64,000 nucleotides of DNA, taken from positions 127,495,613-127,559,612 of the forward strand of contig NC_031769.1 of assembly GCF_001522545.3 (NCBI RefSeq), in the 5' to 3' direction. The DNA comes from Parus major. Taxonomy: Eukaryota > Chordata > Aves > Passeriformes > Paridae. The notes below the pieces were generated by a model. The model was given only the letters and a program-made list of their open reading frames with translations. It was not told the origin of the DNA and made no database searches. Position 1 is the first letter of the stretch; each line of letters opens with the position of its first letter. Position numbers and translations under genes: made by a program. Positions 39,601-51,694 of the stretch are shown here, one piece after another.

Positions 39601-41394
39601 TGTGAGAATGAAAGAAAAAGGATCAGAAAAAAATAAGTAGAGGAAAGTAAATCGGAGCTGAGGAAAACTTGTCGCTTCACTTTCTTTTTTTGTGTTCTAA
39701 TTTGAAGGATGCCTGTGTGGTTTTCTTCAGGGGTTTTCAAGCCCTGGGGCTATGTTTGTAGACCATGAAAAGTTAAGTTTGGCTTAGAATGTAGTTAAAA
39801 GCAACTGCATGATCACATTTTCACAGTTGTTAAAATGCCAGACTGGAAGTTTGGCTCTCCTGCATTCCACCAGTTGCTGCCCAAATGAATGCTAAAGTCA
39901 TGGCATTCCCTTGTTCAACAAGTTTTTCTTGTTCTCTGTACCTCAGGTGAATGCTGCTATCCTGAGGACAGAGAGTTCATTTTGTCTATCTTAAATAGCT
40001 GTCACCCAAGAACAATGCTGCAAGTATGCAAATAGTGTTCATGTGCGTTCCTTAAACCGAAAGTCCTCAAGGCATTTGGAGAGCCTGCCAGTCCATCAGA
40101 GACAATTGGGTCAGCTACCAAGAGGGGAGTAAATAACCAGATGACTGAATTATTTGCAAAACAGGGAGCATCACATTATGCCTGGCAGCTTCACATGCAG
40201 AGAACTAGAATTTTTATCATAGGGTGACATTTGGGGGGGGTTTCATTTCCAGAAACTTCCTCTGAGATAAATTTAGTTGCCAGAATATTCCACTGGTGGC
40301 AATTTAGTAGAACAGTGAGTATGTCTGTATTGATTGTGTGATTGTTTGGGCAGGACTTGCCAGGAATGTAAGTGCAACCTACATTTCAACTTTGCAATAG
40401 CAAATTGATCAATTATTGACTGAACTAAGCAAAAGTTGCATTCTAGAGCATTTGACTAGAAGAGACAGTAATATAACCACACCTGACAGCAAAACATAAC
40501 AAGAAAGCAAAACTCAAAGTAAATAGAAAACTTAACTCAGATCATAAACTTAATAATTTAATAATCAATTATATATATATATAAAATATATATATTGCCA
40601 TATATATATATATATATGCCATGACAATAAAAACATTATTAGTCTGGATGGAAGTTTGTAAAATATGAAGTAAAATATTCCGTTCCAGCTGAAAAAAACA
40701 AAACAAAACCAACAATGAGCCTAACACAGAACAAACAAATAATTTCCATTTTAAGTTCAAAGTTTTCTTGTAAAAGGAGGGTAAAAATCTGAAGAGCTGG
40801 TGGTTAATTATAAGACATAGATGATGTTTGAGTAAATTGATACCAGTTGTTACCTACTCTTGATTTTAAAAAATCAATAGATCTAATCAAGAAATACATC
40901 TTTGCACATGTATTTGTAAGAGAATACTAAGAAGCAGCATAAGTTACAATGGGTGCAAAAGACATCTTGGAGTCAAAATGTGTATTAATTTTTACATGCT
41001 TAAATACATTTATAAGGATTTAAACAAATGAATTTGCTCAATTACTCTTCAAAGAAACAGTGAAGAACAATACTAAATATCCATTATTTGCTAGTTATCT
41101 TTTTTTTCTTAAAATTTCATTTAAACTAAACCATTATTTATTTTTTTTTTGTAATTAAGAACTCAAATAATACATTCTGTATCTGTAAACTCTCAAACAT
41201 GTTGCATCAGCTTTACTTATCATTCCTTCACTCGAGTCAAAAAAATAGGGGGTCAGAATAAGGAGAAAATTGTGGTTTGAAATTTTCTTAAGCCAATTTA
41301 AAAAATGCTCTGTACATTTCTTAAATGGAAGGTAAATTCTTGGTGAATTTCATTAGACTATTTTCATGGAATAGTGGGGGTTGCCAGAAGCCTC
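36609..41394. other. Intergenic, no gene recognised
   Basis: AT-rich sequence with no exon, RNA gene or CR1 copy that I can identify. It holds A-rich tracts (near 38925, 39100 and 39372) and the AT microsatellite at 40570-40618. The ORFs present are short and without domains. Confidence 0.55.
40570..40618. repeat. (AT)n microsatellite, interrupted
   Basis: Three ATAT tracts are separated by AAA and by TTGCC. The sequence is nearly self-complementary and likely to form cruciforms or vary in length. Confidence 0.9.
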
Positions 41395-42760
41395 TGGGCA
41401 TTATCTAGTTCAACTCTCCTGTTTAACCTCCTGGTCAGTTGGCAAAACTGCTGTTGCAGCTCAACCCATTGAAGTACAGCTTCAGGCAGGTCAAGAGAAG
41501 CTTGGATAACGTGGGTCTGAAGACTGCAAAAAGGGCCTTGCAAATTCAGTACAAAGTTTCTGGTTCATTGCTAGCAATGCCTGCGCTGTATTACACGGCT
41601 CTGTGGTTACAAAGTCCACGCTCACTGCTCCCAGTTACCTTGTCCTTCCAACTATTTGGAGGTGCTCTCCAGGAGTGCTTGCTCCATCACCTTCCAGGGC
41701 ACAGAGAGGAGGTTGATGAGTCTGTAGTTCCGTGTGTCCTGCTTGAAGACAGGAGTGACATCGGCTCTTTTCTACAGTTTAAGAACTTTTCCTGATCACC
41801 ATAATCTTTCATAGATAATTGAGAGTGGCCTCCATTACATCAGCCACTGCTACTGTCAGGAGGCATGCATACATCCCATAAGGCCCTATGGACTTTAATA
41901 TGCCGGGTTTTTTGTTAAAATAGATGTTTCCTAATTTGATCTTTTTCCTCTTGCTCCAGACATTCTCACAGGTTTGAGAGCATGAGGTTCCTGAAAGATG
42001 GCCTTACCAGTAAATACAGGTATCTCAGCTTTCTTGTTATCAGGTCCCCTATCTCATTCAGCAGGAGGCCCACATTTTCCTTTGTCTTCCTTTTGCAGGT
42101 GATATGCTTGTAGGTGTCTTTGCTGCTGTCCACAATTCCTTGCCAGGCTCTACTCCAGATGGGTTTTTCCTTTTCTAACCCTACCTCTGTGTGCTTGAAC
42201 ATCATCTCTATCTTCCTGGCAGTTCACCGGTCCTTGCTTCTACATCTTGTAGAACACTTCCTTTTTCTATTTGAGCTTTGTGGGAGTCTCCTTGCTCATA
42301 TTTGCAGTTGCCTCCTCTGCTGACTGATTTCCTGCACATTGAGGTGGATCATTCTGAAGCTGGGGGAGGTGATACTTGACACTCAGCTAACTCTTCTAGT
42401 CCCCTCCTCTCTCTATGGGTGCGTTGCCCAGGATTTCTCCAAGTAGACACCTTAAGAGGCCACAACCTGCTCATCTGAACTCTAGGGGTCAATCCTGCTC
42501 TTTTCCTTGTTTCCTTTTTTGGACCCACCACCATTTCACGACCACTGCAGCAAAGACTGCCTGGGACCTTCACATCCCTGATGAGTTCTTCCTTGGTTGT
42601 ATTCCCTGGTTTTAAGAGTGGGGTCCAGCAGAATGTTTTTCCCCTGTTAGGTCTGGGATCATATTTGTTAGCAGCTGCTCACTCCAGTTAAGTCCCAGTT
42701 TGCTTGGGTCCTTCTGGGTTGACCTCCCAGCCATTATCAGAGTAGGGTAGAGTTTTGTTA
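41395..42760 (-). mobile_element. Degenerate CR1 LINE, minus strand, with endonuclease/RT remnants
   Basis: Translation of the minus strand gives pieces of CR1 ORF2. About 42440-42610 reads DVKVPGSLCCSGREMVV, the end of the endonuclease region. About 42030-42100 reads KTKENVGLLLNEIGDLI, in the linker before the reverse transcriptase. About 41660-41780 reads RADVTPVFKQ and KVMEQALLE, the start of the RT domain. The frames are broken by stops and shifts. The RT catalytic core is missing: from about 41600 downward the sequence passes to a CR1 3'-UTR-like stretch (41395-41540, AGCCTCTGGGCATTATCTAG). It is thus a dead copy, 5' truncated and internally deleted, or two adjacent fragments. Family assignment is from memory of avian CR1 proteins. 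Confidence 0.85.
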
Positions 42761-43754
42761 GAATGCAAAAATTCAGCATTTAATCGATTTTCTTAAAATA
42801 ATCTGTTGAAAGTACTTGTTTCTGAATAATGCAGAACATAAATACATTACGATGAGATTTTCTTCTGAAGTCTTAACAGCTCAGGTAATTTCCTTTTGCA
42901 AAGTAGGCAACAACTTAAACTGAAAAGCAATCAAGACAGCAGCAGACAGATAAAAAAGAAATTGCTTACCTTACTGTGAATTCTTGGTATGTAAATAAAT
43001 GTAGAAACAGGAAGGAAAAGCCACTCTGCTTTTAAAGTGAATGAGCTGAAAATTGAGTTAAAACCCACCTACATGAAAGAAGTCTTGAATTAAATTCTTC
43101 CTCAAGTAAAATCAAGACAACTCCTCGCTTGTTCTTTTGAGGTATCTGGCAGCATTTTCTTGACCTTTGACAGGTATGGATTTTGTTCCTTATTCTACCA
43201 GACATGATTGGGTAATGGTAGGCAAGTTGCTCAGAATGAAGTTTTGAAACACAGTCACTTAATTTGCAAACCTCAGGCTTTGGATTACAGTTTCAAAAGC
43301 CTGTGCCCATACAGACTCAGTGCACATACACCCTTTTGGCTTCAGGCTGTCAGAAGGCACAGAACGCCTGAAAATCAAGCAAGAGAAATCACAAGTGCAC
43401 AACTGTTTGTACATTTGCTCTTCCTACTCTTCTCCAGATTGCTATAGCTGTAAGATAGTAATGAGGCTACTCACAAAGACAGTGCTCAGTTAAATTAAGC
43501 TTTGTGCATTCTACTGAAATAAGCACAGTAAATTCAAAATGAAAACTGCAGTCCCACATTCATTCAGTATCTTTACTGTGTAAATCTTTCTACTAACTTT
43601 TACTGTGTTTCTTTCAGCATAATCCTGTAGCTCCCAGGGAAGCAGTTTCACTTAATCACACCTTCCTGCCTGGGCAAAACGTGCTTGGTATCGTAACTAA
43701 TCAAATGTAAGGGTGAAGAAATTGATTTTGTAGGCTCTTGTTGTAGGCAGTTGG
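42761..43754. other. Intergenic, no gene recognised
   Basis: AT-rich sequence between the CR1 copy and the diverged direct repeat. No exon, RNA gene or repeat is identified. Confidence 0.5.
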
Positions 43755-43845
43755 TTTTTGATGTTCCTTCCCTTTCGGTTCACTTCCAATCACAGAACAT
43801 CTGTTCTCCTTGTAATTGGGAAAAGTCGGGATAATGTTAGGCAAA
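43755..43845 (+). repeat. Diverged direct repeat, copy A
   Basis: This stretch contains TTTGATGTTC, then TTCCAATCACAGAACAT, then TAATTGGGAAAAGTC and ATGTTAGG. It aligns collinearly with 44709-44797 at roughly 70-75% identity by eye. The family is unknown. The two copies bracket the candidate regulatory region at 44.0-44.48 kb. Confidence 0.6.
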
Positions 43846-43999
43846 CATCCTCTATCTGACGAACCTTCTTTCTGATGGGAGTTTAGTTGAAAAGAACCCC
43901 ACTGTTACTTTTATCAAGAAGTGGTTCTTCGCTATTCTGTTTAGCTAAACTGTTTAGCCTGGGTACGGCTAAGGCAGAGCTCTTGTCTTTTCTCTAAAT

Positions 44000-44480
44000 G
44001 AATTATTTGTAGATGGGGCTCCTCCTTGTGGGTGATGCTCGTAGCACAGGGCTGGGCAGGGGCGGGCCCGTCCTGCAGCTGCCTGCGTTTAGCACAGCAA
44101 ATTATTTACGATTAATATGCAAAAAGCCTTTCGGTCATGTGCCGACACTTCACACCGGAGGTTCCTGTGCAAGCCCGAGGGCTGGGTGATGGTTAGGAGC
44201 TGTGCAGGTGTTTTTGTCGAGCCAGGCCAAGGCGGTGCAAGGGAAGATGCTCTCCAGAGGAGCCCAGACAGCCTTTTATTAACAGCAGCAGCTTATGTCT
44301 CAATGGCTGCAAGGCACAATGGCCGATACCAGCAAGTTTGTCCACCATGCTTCAATTAATGTAAAATTAATTTTACATGAACTGGAGCTGCTGCTGCCAC
44401 CAGCGTCAGGCTTGGCAAGGGCGAGGACCCTGAGAGGAAACACTTCCCTTCATTCTGAATTAATGCAAAATGGCCCTGAC
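44000..44480. promoter_or_regulatory. Candidate conserved noncoding element with homeodomain-type sites
   Basis: The base composition differs from the flanks: a CpG-containing GC-rich part (44030-44250) alternates with AT-rich cores. Visible motifs include TTTACGATTAATATGCAAAA (TAAT and octamer-like ATATGCAAA) near 44106, CCTTTTATTAACAGC near 44272, and AATTAATGTAAAATTAATTT near 44354 containing the palindrome. No ORF or repeat family explains it. This mosaic resembles vertebrate developmental enhancers, but conservation cannot be tested from one sequence. Confidence 0.35.
44359..44378. repeat. 20-bp perfect palindrome ATGTAAAATTAATTTTACAT
   Basis: Every base pairs with its mirror position around a central TTAA-type core (AATTAATT). 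It carries two TAATT half-sites on opposite strands and is the longest perfect palindrome without a spacer that I noticed outside the simple AT repeats. Confidence 0.95.
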
Positions 44481-44708
44481 CCAATCTGCCTGCAGTTTTA
44501 TTTCATGGTGATTTTTCAGTCAAATATTCTCTTAGTAAAGCTAAGAGGATAAGAGGCTAAGGAATAAAGTGCTACATTTTCAACCTTAAAATATCGTATC
44601 TGAAGGTTATGTGGAAATGAAGGATCCTGTTGAAGTTGAAATTGTCCGTTCCAGTTTGAAAAATTAAAATTTTACTTTAATAGAGTTTATAGATAGGTTT
44701 ATATGCAA

Positions 44709-44797
44709 TTTTTATTTGATGTTCTATATTATATACATTTCCAATCACAAAACATGTTCTGCATCTAATTATGAAAAGTCAAAATAAAATTAGGTCC
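44709..44797 (+). repeat. Diverged direct repeat, copy B
   Basis: This is the counterpart of 43755-43845, about 953 bp downstream: TTTGATGTTC, TTCCAATCACAAAACAT, TAATTATGAAAAGTC, AAATTAGG. It is more AT-rich than copy A. Confidence 0.6.
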
Positions 44798-47700
44798 ACC
44801 TGAAATAAAAACAGATTTTCTCAATTTAACCCTTTTGAATTTTCATTAATTTAAAATCGGTTATTTGTGAAAGGCAAACTCTTAAAAGGAAACTGACACA
44901 TACTTTACAGAAATTATTTTAAAAGTCTACCTTTCTTTTATACCAACTGCTTTTTTTTCCTGGTATCTTTAGGAAGCACTGTTTCTCTTTGTACTTAGCA
45001 TTGAGATTGCCTGGGCAGGAATTATTCTGGTCCTGATGGGGTGTTTGTACATCTCCCAGCTTTGGCAAATGGCAAGTATAACATCCACACTCACTTGGAA
45101 AAGAGGGGAGGAAAAAGCAGTCATTCAACTTCATTTCATTTTAGTACTGTTTTCGTTTCACTTTTAAGCTAGAAGGAGAAGAGGAAGCAAAATTATACTT
45201 CTATGCATTGTCTTTATTCTCTAATGAGCATGTTAATTAGGGATTTGTTACAAAACTTCTATGAAAGTGATATGCAGGTGATTAGACAAGATCCAATACA
45301 GGGAATAGCCTCCACAGTCCTCCTTTGCTTTGCTCTTGGTCAAATTTTCACCCTAGAACAGACAAAAGCCATGACATTTTTGTATCTTTCAAAGTACAGC
45401 TGTGACTAGATATGCATCTGTGCCTGGAAGTGTGAGCAGTCACAAGCACTGGCTCTGGCCTGCAAGCTCCACACACTGCAGCTTGTCTGTGCATTTGTCT
45501 GCTGCTATGAGCTCGCTTGGCAGCAGGAACATAGTCCAGGGACTTCTCATGTTCCTTTCCTCATGCTGTAGCCTCACCTACTGAGTCCTGAAGTGCCACC
45601 AGAGCAACCAGCAGAGTCACCAAACCAGTAATTTGAATTTCTCATGGGATATAACTGCATAGGTCCTTGAGACATGAAGATTACCACAGTGCTGTTGTGA
45701 TTTTATATTTTGATTTAAGTTATAACAGTAGAAATACACTATGAAAATAATGACTAAAAAAAACTATCTAAGTGATCTGACTGAATCATTATCTACAATG
45801 CATGCTACTGAGCACAGGAAAAAAAATCCTATACAGATAGGTGAAGCTTTTTCTGTATAGGTATTTAAGAAAATAAGACAAATTTGTTTGCTTTTTGAAA
45901 TATGGAAAGAGTACATTCAACACCCATGAAAGGAAAATAAAAGTAAGAACTGTAAGAGTTTCTTACAATTAACTTGTCAACAGTCTTGCCAAGAAGAAAT
46001 TAATCAGTTATTGTCTTTGTGTCTATGTCATTGTCACAGAGATAATAATATCATAAACAGATGAAGTACTTGCAGGATTTTATAAATGCATTTAGAAATT
46101 AGAATGACTTCCATACCTTTAAAGGTGAAAGCTATTTTGAGCACTTTAGAAAATACATTGTTTTAGTGACAAGTTATTTTTAACTGCAAACTATGGATTT
46201 CCTGTAACTTTCTCAAAAAACTATTATGTTGGCTTTGGAGATGATATAGAAGATTGAAGATAATGGAATGTGAAAAGAGTGTTTTAGTAAATATATAAAT
46301 ATGATGTGTGGATTTATTGGCAGTTGTATTCCTGGTTCAGTCAATAATCCAAACAAGCCTTTCCTGCAGAATCTAATGACACTGCATTGTAATTAATGCA
46401 AATTTATCTTCCTGAAAGACTGGAAGAAAGACACCTTTTAAAATTCAATATGTATACTGTTCCTCAAAGGAAGAATAAATTAACTCGAACAGTTTCAGAA
46501 GAGCTAACAAGATAAAGAATTGAAAAATACTTGAACTGACAGGACTGATTTAGGAGAGAAATTGGTATTTGAGTGGATAAGCATGAAATTATGATCTCCC
46601 TGCCCATCTTACCAAATAGAAGATGAACAGCCACTTCATGGCAAGGGGTTTTTTTTTTCTTTAAGTTTTGTCCTTACGATTAGTTCTGTATTTTATGAGA
46701 ACTTGATACTGACATTTATGATAAATTAATTCTATCATTGTCCTGTACATAAAAGAACTGTTAGTGCTAAAATTTGTCTGAGCTTCTGTAACCCAGATCT
46801 CAACCTAGAAAGAAATACTAGTCCCATGTGGTAGAAGCTGACTTTGGAAAGAGAATTTATTGAGATGGTTATAGCTGGGTAGATCCTCTGGTAAATTACA
46901 TTATCATAGTGTTTTACACTAAATGGACTAATGGCCTTTGCTATCTAAAGATTATTATGTTGCTAAATATGGTTAGCAAAACTCAGCCCTTCTCTTGGTA
47001 CCTTATGGGAATCAGGTTCACCTGTAAGAAAACCAGATAATTTGTTTAATGTACCGATAGGGACTAAATGTAAACCAGAGAGGTACAACTGTGTAAGAAG
47101 CAGTTTGGTTTGGTGTTGTATCCGTGAACCTTCTGGACATTCCTAAACTTGGCCTACCAATGGCAACAAAACACCCCCGATCATTTGCCAAAAAAGAGGT
47201 TGCATGATGTTTGCCTGATGCCTGTGTGCTGCCCTCCAGGTCCTGGGCTCCTGGAAGGAAGGGGCTGAGCTACTGAAGCCGGGGGGGAGTTGTAACATTC
47301 ACATTCTGCTTTGAATTTTGGAAAAGTGTCTGCGATGTTTGAATTTACTCCCTGTGACTCCACGCTGGAAAGCACCATCTGAAGAGTATTCTGCTTGTTA
47401 TTTCCTACATCTGTCATAATGCTTGCTGCAAGCCTGAGTGTGGATGTGCCCTGGCTGGTGTAAGCCAAATGACTCATGAGTCAAGAATGCCTCTCTCCAG
47501 ATTCAGCTCAGCTTTACAGATTGAGATTGCTTAGCCTTTGCTTCTCAGCTGACATCAAAGAGTGCAAAAATAGTTGGGGTTTTGTCTCCAGGCATTTTTC
47601 TTGGTTTAAACTGGAATTCTCAAATATTTCCATTTTACAGAGCAACAGATAGAGTTTTTCCTCACATGGCACACACTGAGTAGCCATGTCCTTCTCAAGT

Positions 47701-49277
47701 CCCTCCTTCCATTATTTGGCCTTTGCTTTCATTACTTAAATGGAAGATCTTTAAAAGATGAAGTCATTGTTATGCTTAAAAACATCTTTTTAGAGGGGGA
47801 GGGAATTATTTGAAACCTTGTTACTCAATACTGATTGTAAATATGGCCATTTTGTAAAAACACAAGTGCCAAGGCTTGTGCCTTTAATGGGTGGGGCCTT
47901 AATTTCATTCTCATTTTCTACATCCTAGCCCCTTAGACATGCAGTAGGTTTCACAAGGGGCTGGCAGGTCTGATAGCTGGGGTTAGTTCTTCCATCCGTC
48001 TTGGCACATGGCAAGTTCAAAATATATTCTAAATTAATTTTTCATTTATAGTAGGGAGATCCTAATAAATATAGAAGGTAGGATGTTTTCTTTCTCTGCA
48101 GTTAAAGCAGTTCCAAGGGACAGAAAAATGTAGTGAAACAAAATAAAATAAAGAATAAAAGAATAACGTAATCTGTGACAAAAATAAAAGCAGGAAAAGG
48201 ATGCAAGGTATGCCAAAATGAAAATTGCAAACTTTAAAGTAGGGAATTTGTTTCAAACTGACCATTTTTGTACCTCAGAAAACGAATTATTTGCTTAGTA
48301 CACTAATATGCCTGAGAGTCCTTTGGTGTGGCACCAATATAGCCTTGCTAATTTTAAATTATCACTCATACAGGCAAGAGTCCTCTCAAGAATTCTTTTC
48401 ATCTGCTTTTAACTATACATTTGAAATGGATGATATATTTCAGTCACATCTGTCTGCTGAAGCTACTGTTAGCCTTCCTTGGCATGCCACAATTTGGCTC
48501 AAACCCTTAGTAAGAGAAGCCAGTTCACCAGTGTGGCCTGGGTATTATTTTTGACATGTAAACATTATTAATTGTTACTACAGTGGATATCTGCAGATGC
48601 TATTAGTCAAGATTCCCTCATTTTTTAGTAACCAGGAATTTTTTGTTCTTATTATTTCAAACATAATTTGTTTCCAGATGTTTAAGGATAATAGCATTAA
48701 AATGTTAAAAGGCTAATACAAGGATTGGCATATTCCAGTGTGTTGACACTGTGTGTGTTGGCATTTTCTGAAGCCTTGTATTGTATTAAATTTCATTAAT
48801 TTACAATAATTCACTTTTTAGTGAATTTGGCCCATCCTTCCAACAGAATCTATAATGACTTGTTTTAAAGAGTCAGAATGAATCCTTTCTCACATTTCTC
48901 ATATCTCCTTTCTTACAGGAGATGTGGGAAAGCCCCACAGGCTCTCAGCACCACACAGGAGTACTGAGCAGATTCTCCATGACCCTGGGAGTACTCTGGG
49001 CTTTAGATTGTTTTCACAAATGCTCTTGTCACATCTCCTGACAGCACCTGAATGCTGTGCTGGGTAGGGCAAAAGGAACAGCCCTTGTCTACCACACTCA
49101 GTAAAACTGTCACCTCCAGATTTCTCCTGGGACTCACCTCATCTCCTGAAGTCTGGGAGAACAATGTTCCTCATTCCTGTCTGAAAAGCTATTTCATATA
49201 ACAGTGCCAAAAATTAGGAGACCAAACATTCACTGGAATAAGTTCTACTTATTATTTGTATCCTAATGGGCATATAA
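44798..49277. other. Intergenic, no gene recognised
   Basis: Strongly AT-rich from about 45.6 to 47.1 kb. A 98-codon minus-strand open frame (47181-47477) shows no recognisable domain. I see no CDH17 (liver-intestine cadherin) exon, which mammalian synteny would place downstream of PDP1 on the minus strand. Confidence 0.5.
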
Positions 49278-49495
49278 ATCATAGAATCATAGAACAGTCC
49301 AGTATGGAAGGGACCTCGGAAGATCACCTAGTCCAACCTTTTATGGGAAAGTATAGGTGAGATTAGCAACCACCCTGTTCAAACACAGCTTCAAAACTTC
49401 CAGTTATAGGGACTCTACCACAACACCAGGAACATAGTCCAGTGGATGATTATTCTCACTAGAAAAAAATTCTTTATCTTCAGGTGAAACCTAAT
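49278..49495 (-). mobile_element. CR1 LINE 3'-end fragment, minus strand
   Basis: It begins with the reverse complement of the CR1 terminal repeats (ATCATAGAATCATAGAAC) and runs through GGAAGGGACCTCGGAAGATC and CCTAGTCCAACC to the region around TTCTTTATCTTCAGGTGAAA. About 220 bp of 3' UTR are left; the copy is heavily 5' truncated, as is usual for CR1. Confidence 0.93.
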
Positions 49496-51339
49496 GTGCA
49501 TGTGCAGGTGTGCAGGTGGCAGTCACTGTGCCAGCCTGAACCAGCAGTACATGAGCAGTGAGGTGCAGCGGGGGACTCACCTGTCCTGTCAACCACAGTA
49601 GGGTAGAGTCCTGTCCAGTCACCAATACATCTTGGAAAAAGCTGCCTACACAGTCATTTTGGCAGAGATTTTACCTGGGTTCATTATCTGAACAACCTAA
49701 AATCATCAGCAGAGCCATTAACCTCAAGTTCTACTTGGCGACATCTCATAGTGAGAGGCACAATGTAGCAGTGGTAGAGTTGCTCAGAAGTTGAGCAGCA
49801 TAATGATTTTTCATTAGAAAGTGCTAATTTATCAAATTCTGTATTGTAAACCAACAATTTCAATAAATTTAAAACATCTTTTAAAATGCCTAGAAGCTGT
49901 TCAAATATCCTACCTCAACTTTTCAGTTAGATTTTTTCGAAAACCCATTTTAAAATTTAAATTAAGTTTCAGTAAAATTAAAGCCAAATTGAAACAAGTA
50001 TTTTGATCATCAAAAGGAAAAATTATAGGTGCTATCTAAAGTTACTCCTTTGCAGCCTTTCATTGCTTAAGCATACTCGAGATAATTATATATTTTCAAC
50101 TGAAGATAGCTGATAAGATCTTGACTCATGGGTGAAGGCAGTGACAAAATGCCTGATATTTTGAAGGTGTCATAATTTTACCATCTCTAAATAAAAAGTT
50201 TTCCTACAGTTTTTAAGCCATTAAGATGTCTTTATATGCCTATATAAATATACAGAGAAGTCATGTTCTCTCAGTTCCTCTGAGATGTTTCTTGTTTTGT
50301 CAGTGCAATGAGAAAAATAATTTTGAGAGAATTCTTGGCCTGCCATGGCAAGATGACAGCAGTTCTTCTTAGCCACAATTTGATGCTTTGATGCAGATAT
50401 TTACTCAGGAATCTGGGTCTGTTCTGGTACTTTCACATTTTAACTTTTTGGCTGCATGGTGAGATATTCCTCATTTTCCTTCCCATTGTCAGACCCTCAG
50501 TTACCATCCTCTGGTCTAGAAATGGATGGCAAATCTCCCCAGTCCTTGGAACCACTCATGTTTCTCCCAATTTCCCTTCTTCAATCCTTGGCTTTTGCCC
50601 ACACAGAACCTGAAATTGCATTCTGGCAGATATACCAAATATGCAAATCTACATGTAAGGATGAACAAAGCTGGCAGCATTGTGGGTTCAGGTATCAACA
50701 ATGCAGATAGATCCCAAGTCCAGAGTAAGCTGGATGCAGTCATCACAACCCTCACTGGTGGTAATGGCATAAGCATGGGTGCAGAGAGAATGTGCTTCCA
50801 CACTGTCCCAGTTCTGTCTACAGCATTTAAGGCTGACTTTGACTGGTTTTGTAGAAAAAGAGGCTGCATTCCTTTTGCAAATTTAACAAGCAGACCCTCG
50901 AAGGAAAACAGTGGGATTTGCAGTGTTGATTTTTACTGCTGGAAGGAGCAAAGTAAAGGAACTGAATTGCAGCTTAACTATTTAGGTATGATTTCTCCAA
51001 CAAGCTGTAGACTCCAGTTATAACAGGATGCTGCAGACTTGGTTGTCATTCAAAACAGAAAAGGCAAGTAAACCAAAAAAACTAATAAAGTATGGTAAAG
51101 TCACTATAATGCAACACAAAAAGATCTGAGATAATCTACCACTGTCTTATGACATGGACTTAGGCCCTTCCCTTTTTAAATGATGCTCAGCAATTTGAGC
51201 AACTGTTCAGATAAAAAGGACTTTTTGGTGCCTACAAAAATTATTTCACCAGGGTAATAAACATTTTTTTCCCGTCTCTCACCACTAACTTGTTGGAGTT
51301 CCTACTGTGGCATACCTGCTAATTTGGAGTGGAGTTGTA
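49496..51339. other. Intergenic; longest open frames unrecognised
   Basis: Two overlapping open frames on opposite strands occupy about 50.5-51.0 kb: 165 codons plus (50526-51023) and 117 codons minus (50516-50869). I recognise no domain or paralogue in either. There is no promoter, CpG patch or splice signal context to support them, so I treat them as chance frames. Confidence 0.45.
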
Positions 51340-51694
51340 ATCATGGAGTGACCAAGGGAACTGGGGTTATTTAGCCTGGAGAAACTTGAAGGGAGGTTGT
51401 AGACAGGTGAGGTTGGTCTTTTCTTCCAGGTAACAAGTGGCAAACAGCCTCAAGTTGTACCTGGGGAGGTTTAGATTAAATATTAGGAGCAAATGATTCA
51501 CTGAAAGGGTAGCTAGGCATTGGAACAGGCTGCTTGGGGAAGTGGTGGGATCACCATCCCTGCAAGTATTCAAAACCATATGTAGACACAGTGCTTAGAG
51601 AAATGATGTAGTGGTGGACCTTACAGTTCATAGCTGGGCTTGATGATCTTACAGACCTTTTCCAACCTTAGCGCTTCTGTGGTGCTATGATTCC
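51340..51694 (+). mobile_element. CR1 LINE 3'-end fragment, plus strand
   Basis: CR1 3' region in sense orientation: TTTAGCCTGGAGAAACTTGA near 51370, GGCATTGGAACAGGCTGCTT near 51515, GGGCTTGATGATCTTACAGA near 51634, and the terminal GCTATGATTCCATG at 51681-51694. Length is about 355 bp, and it is 5' truncated and well diverged. A moderately GC-rich stretch follows to about 51960. Confidence 0.92.

Noticed and set aside
40570..40618. AT-rich dyad considered as an origin or cruciform element
   Set aside because: It is adequately explained as an interrupted AT microsatellite.
47181..47477. 98-codon minus-strand ORF considered as an exon or retroposed gene
   Set aside because: No similarity to CDH17 or another protein I recognise, and no poly(A) tail or target-site evidence.
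50526..51023. 165-codon plus-strand ORF with an overlapping 117-codon minus ORF
   Set aside because: No recognisable domain, promoter or splice context; both strands are open, which suggests chance.
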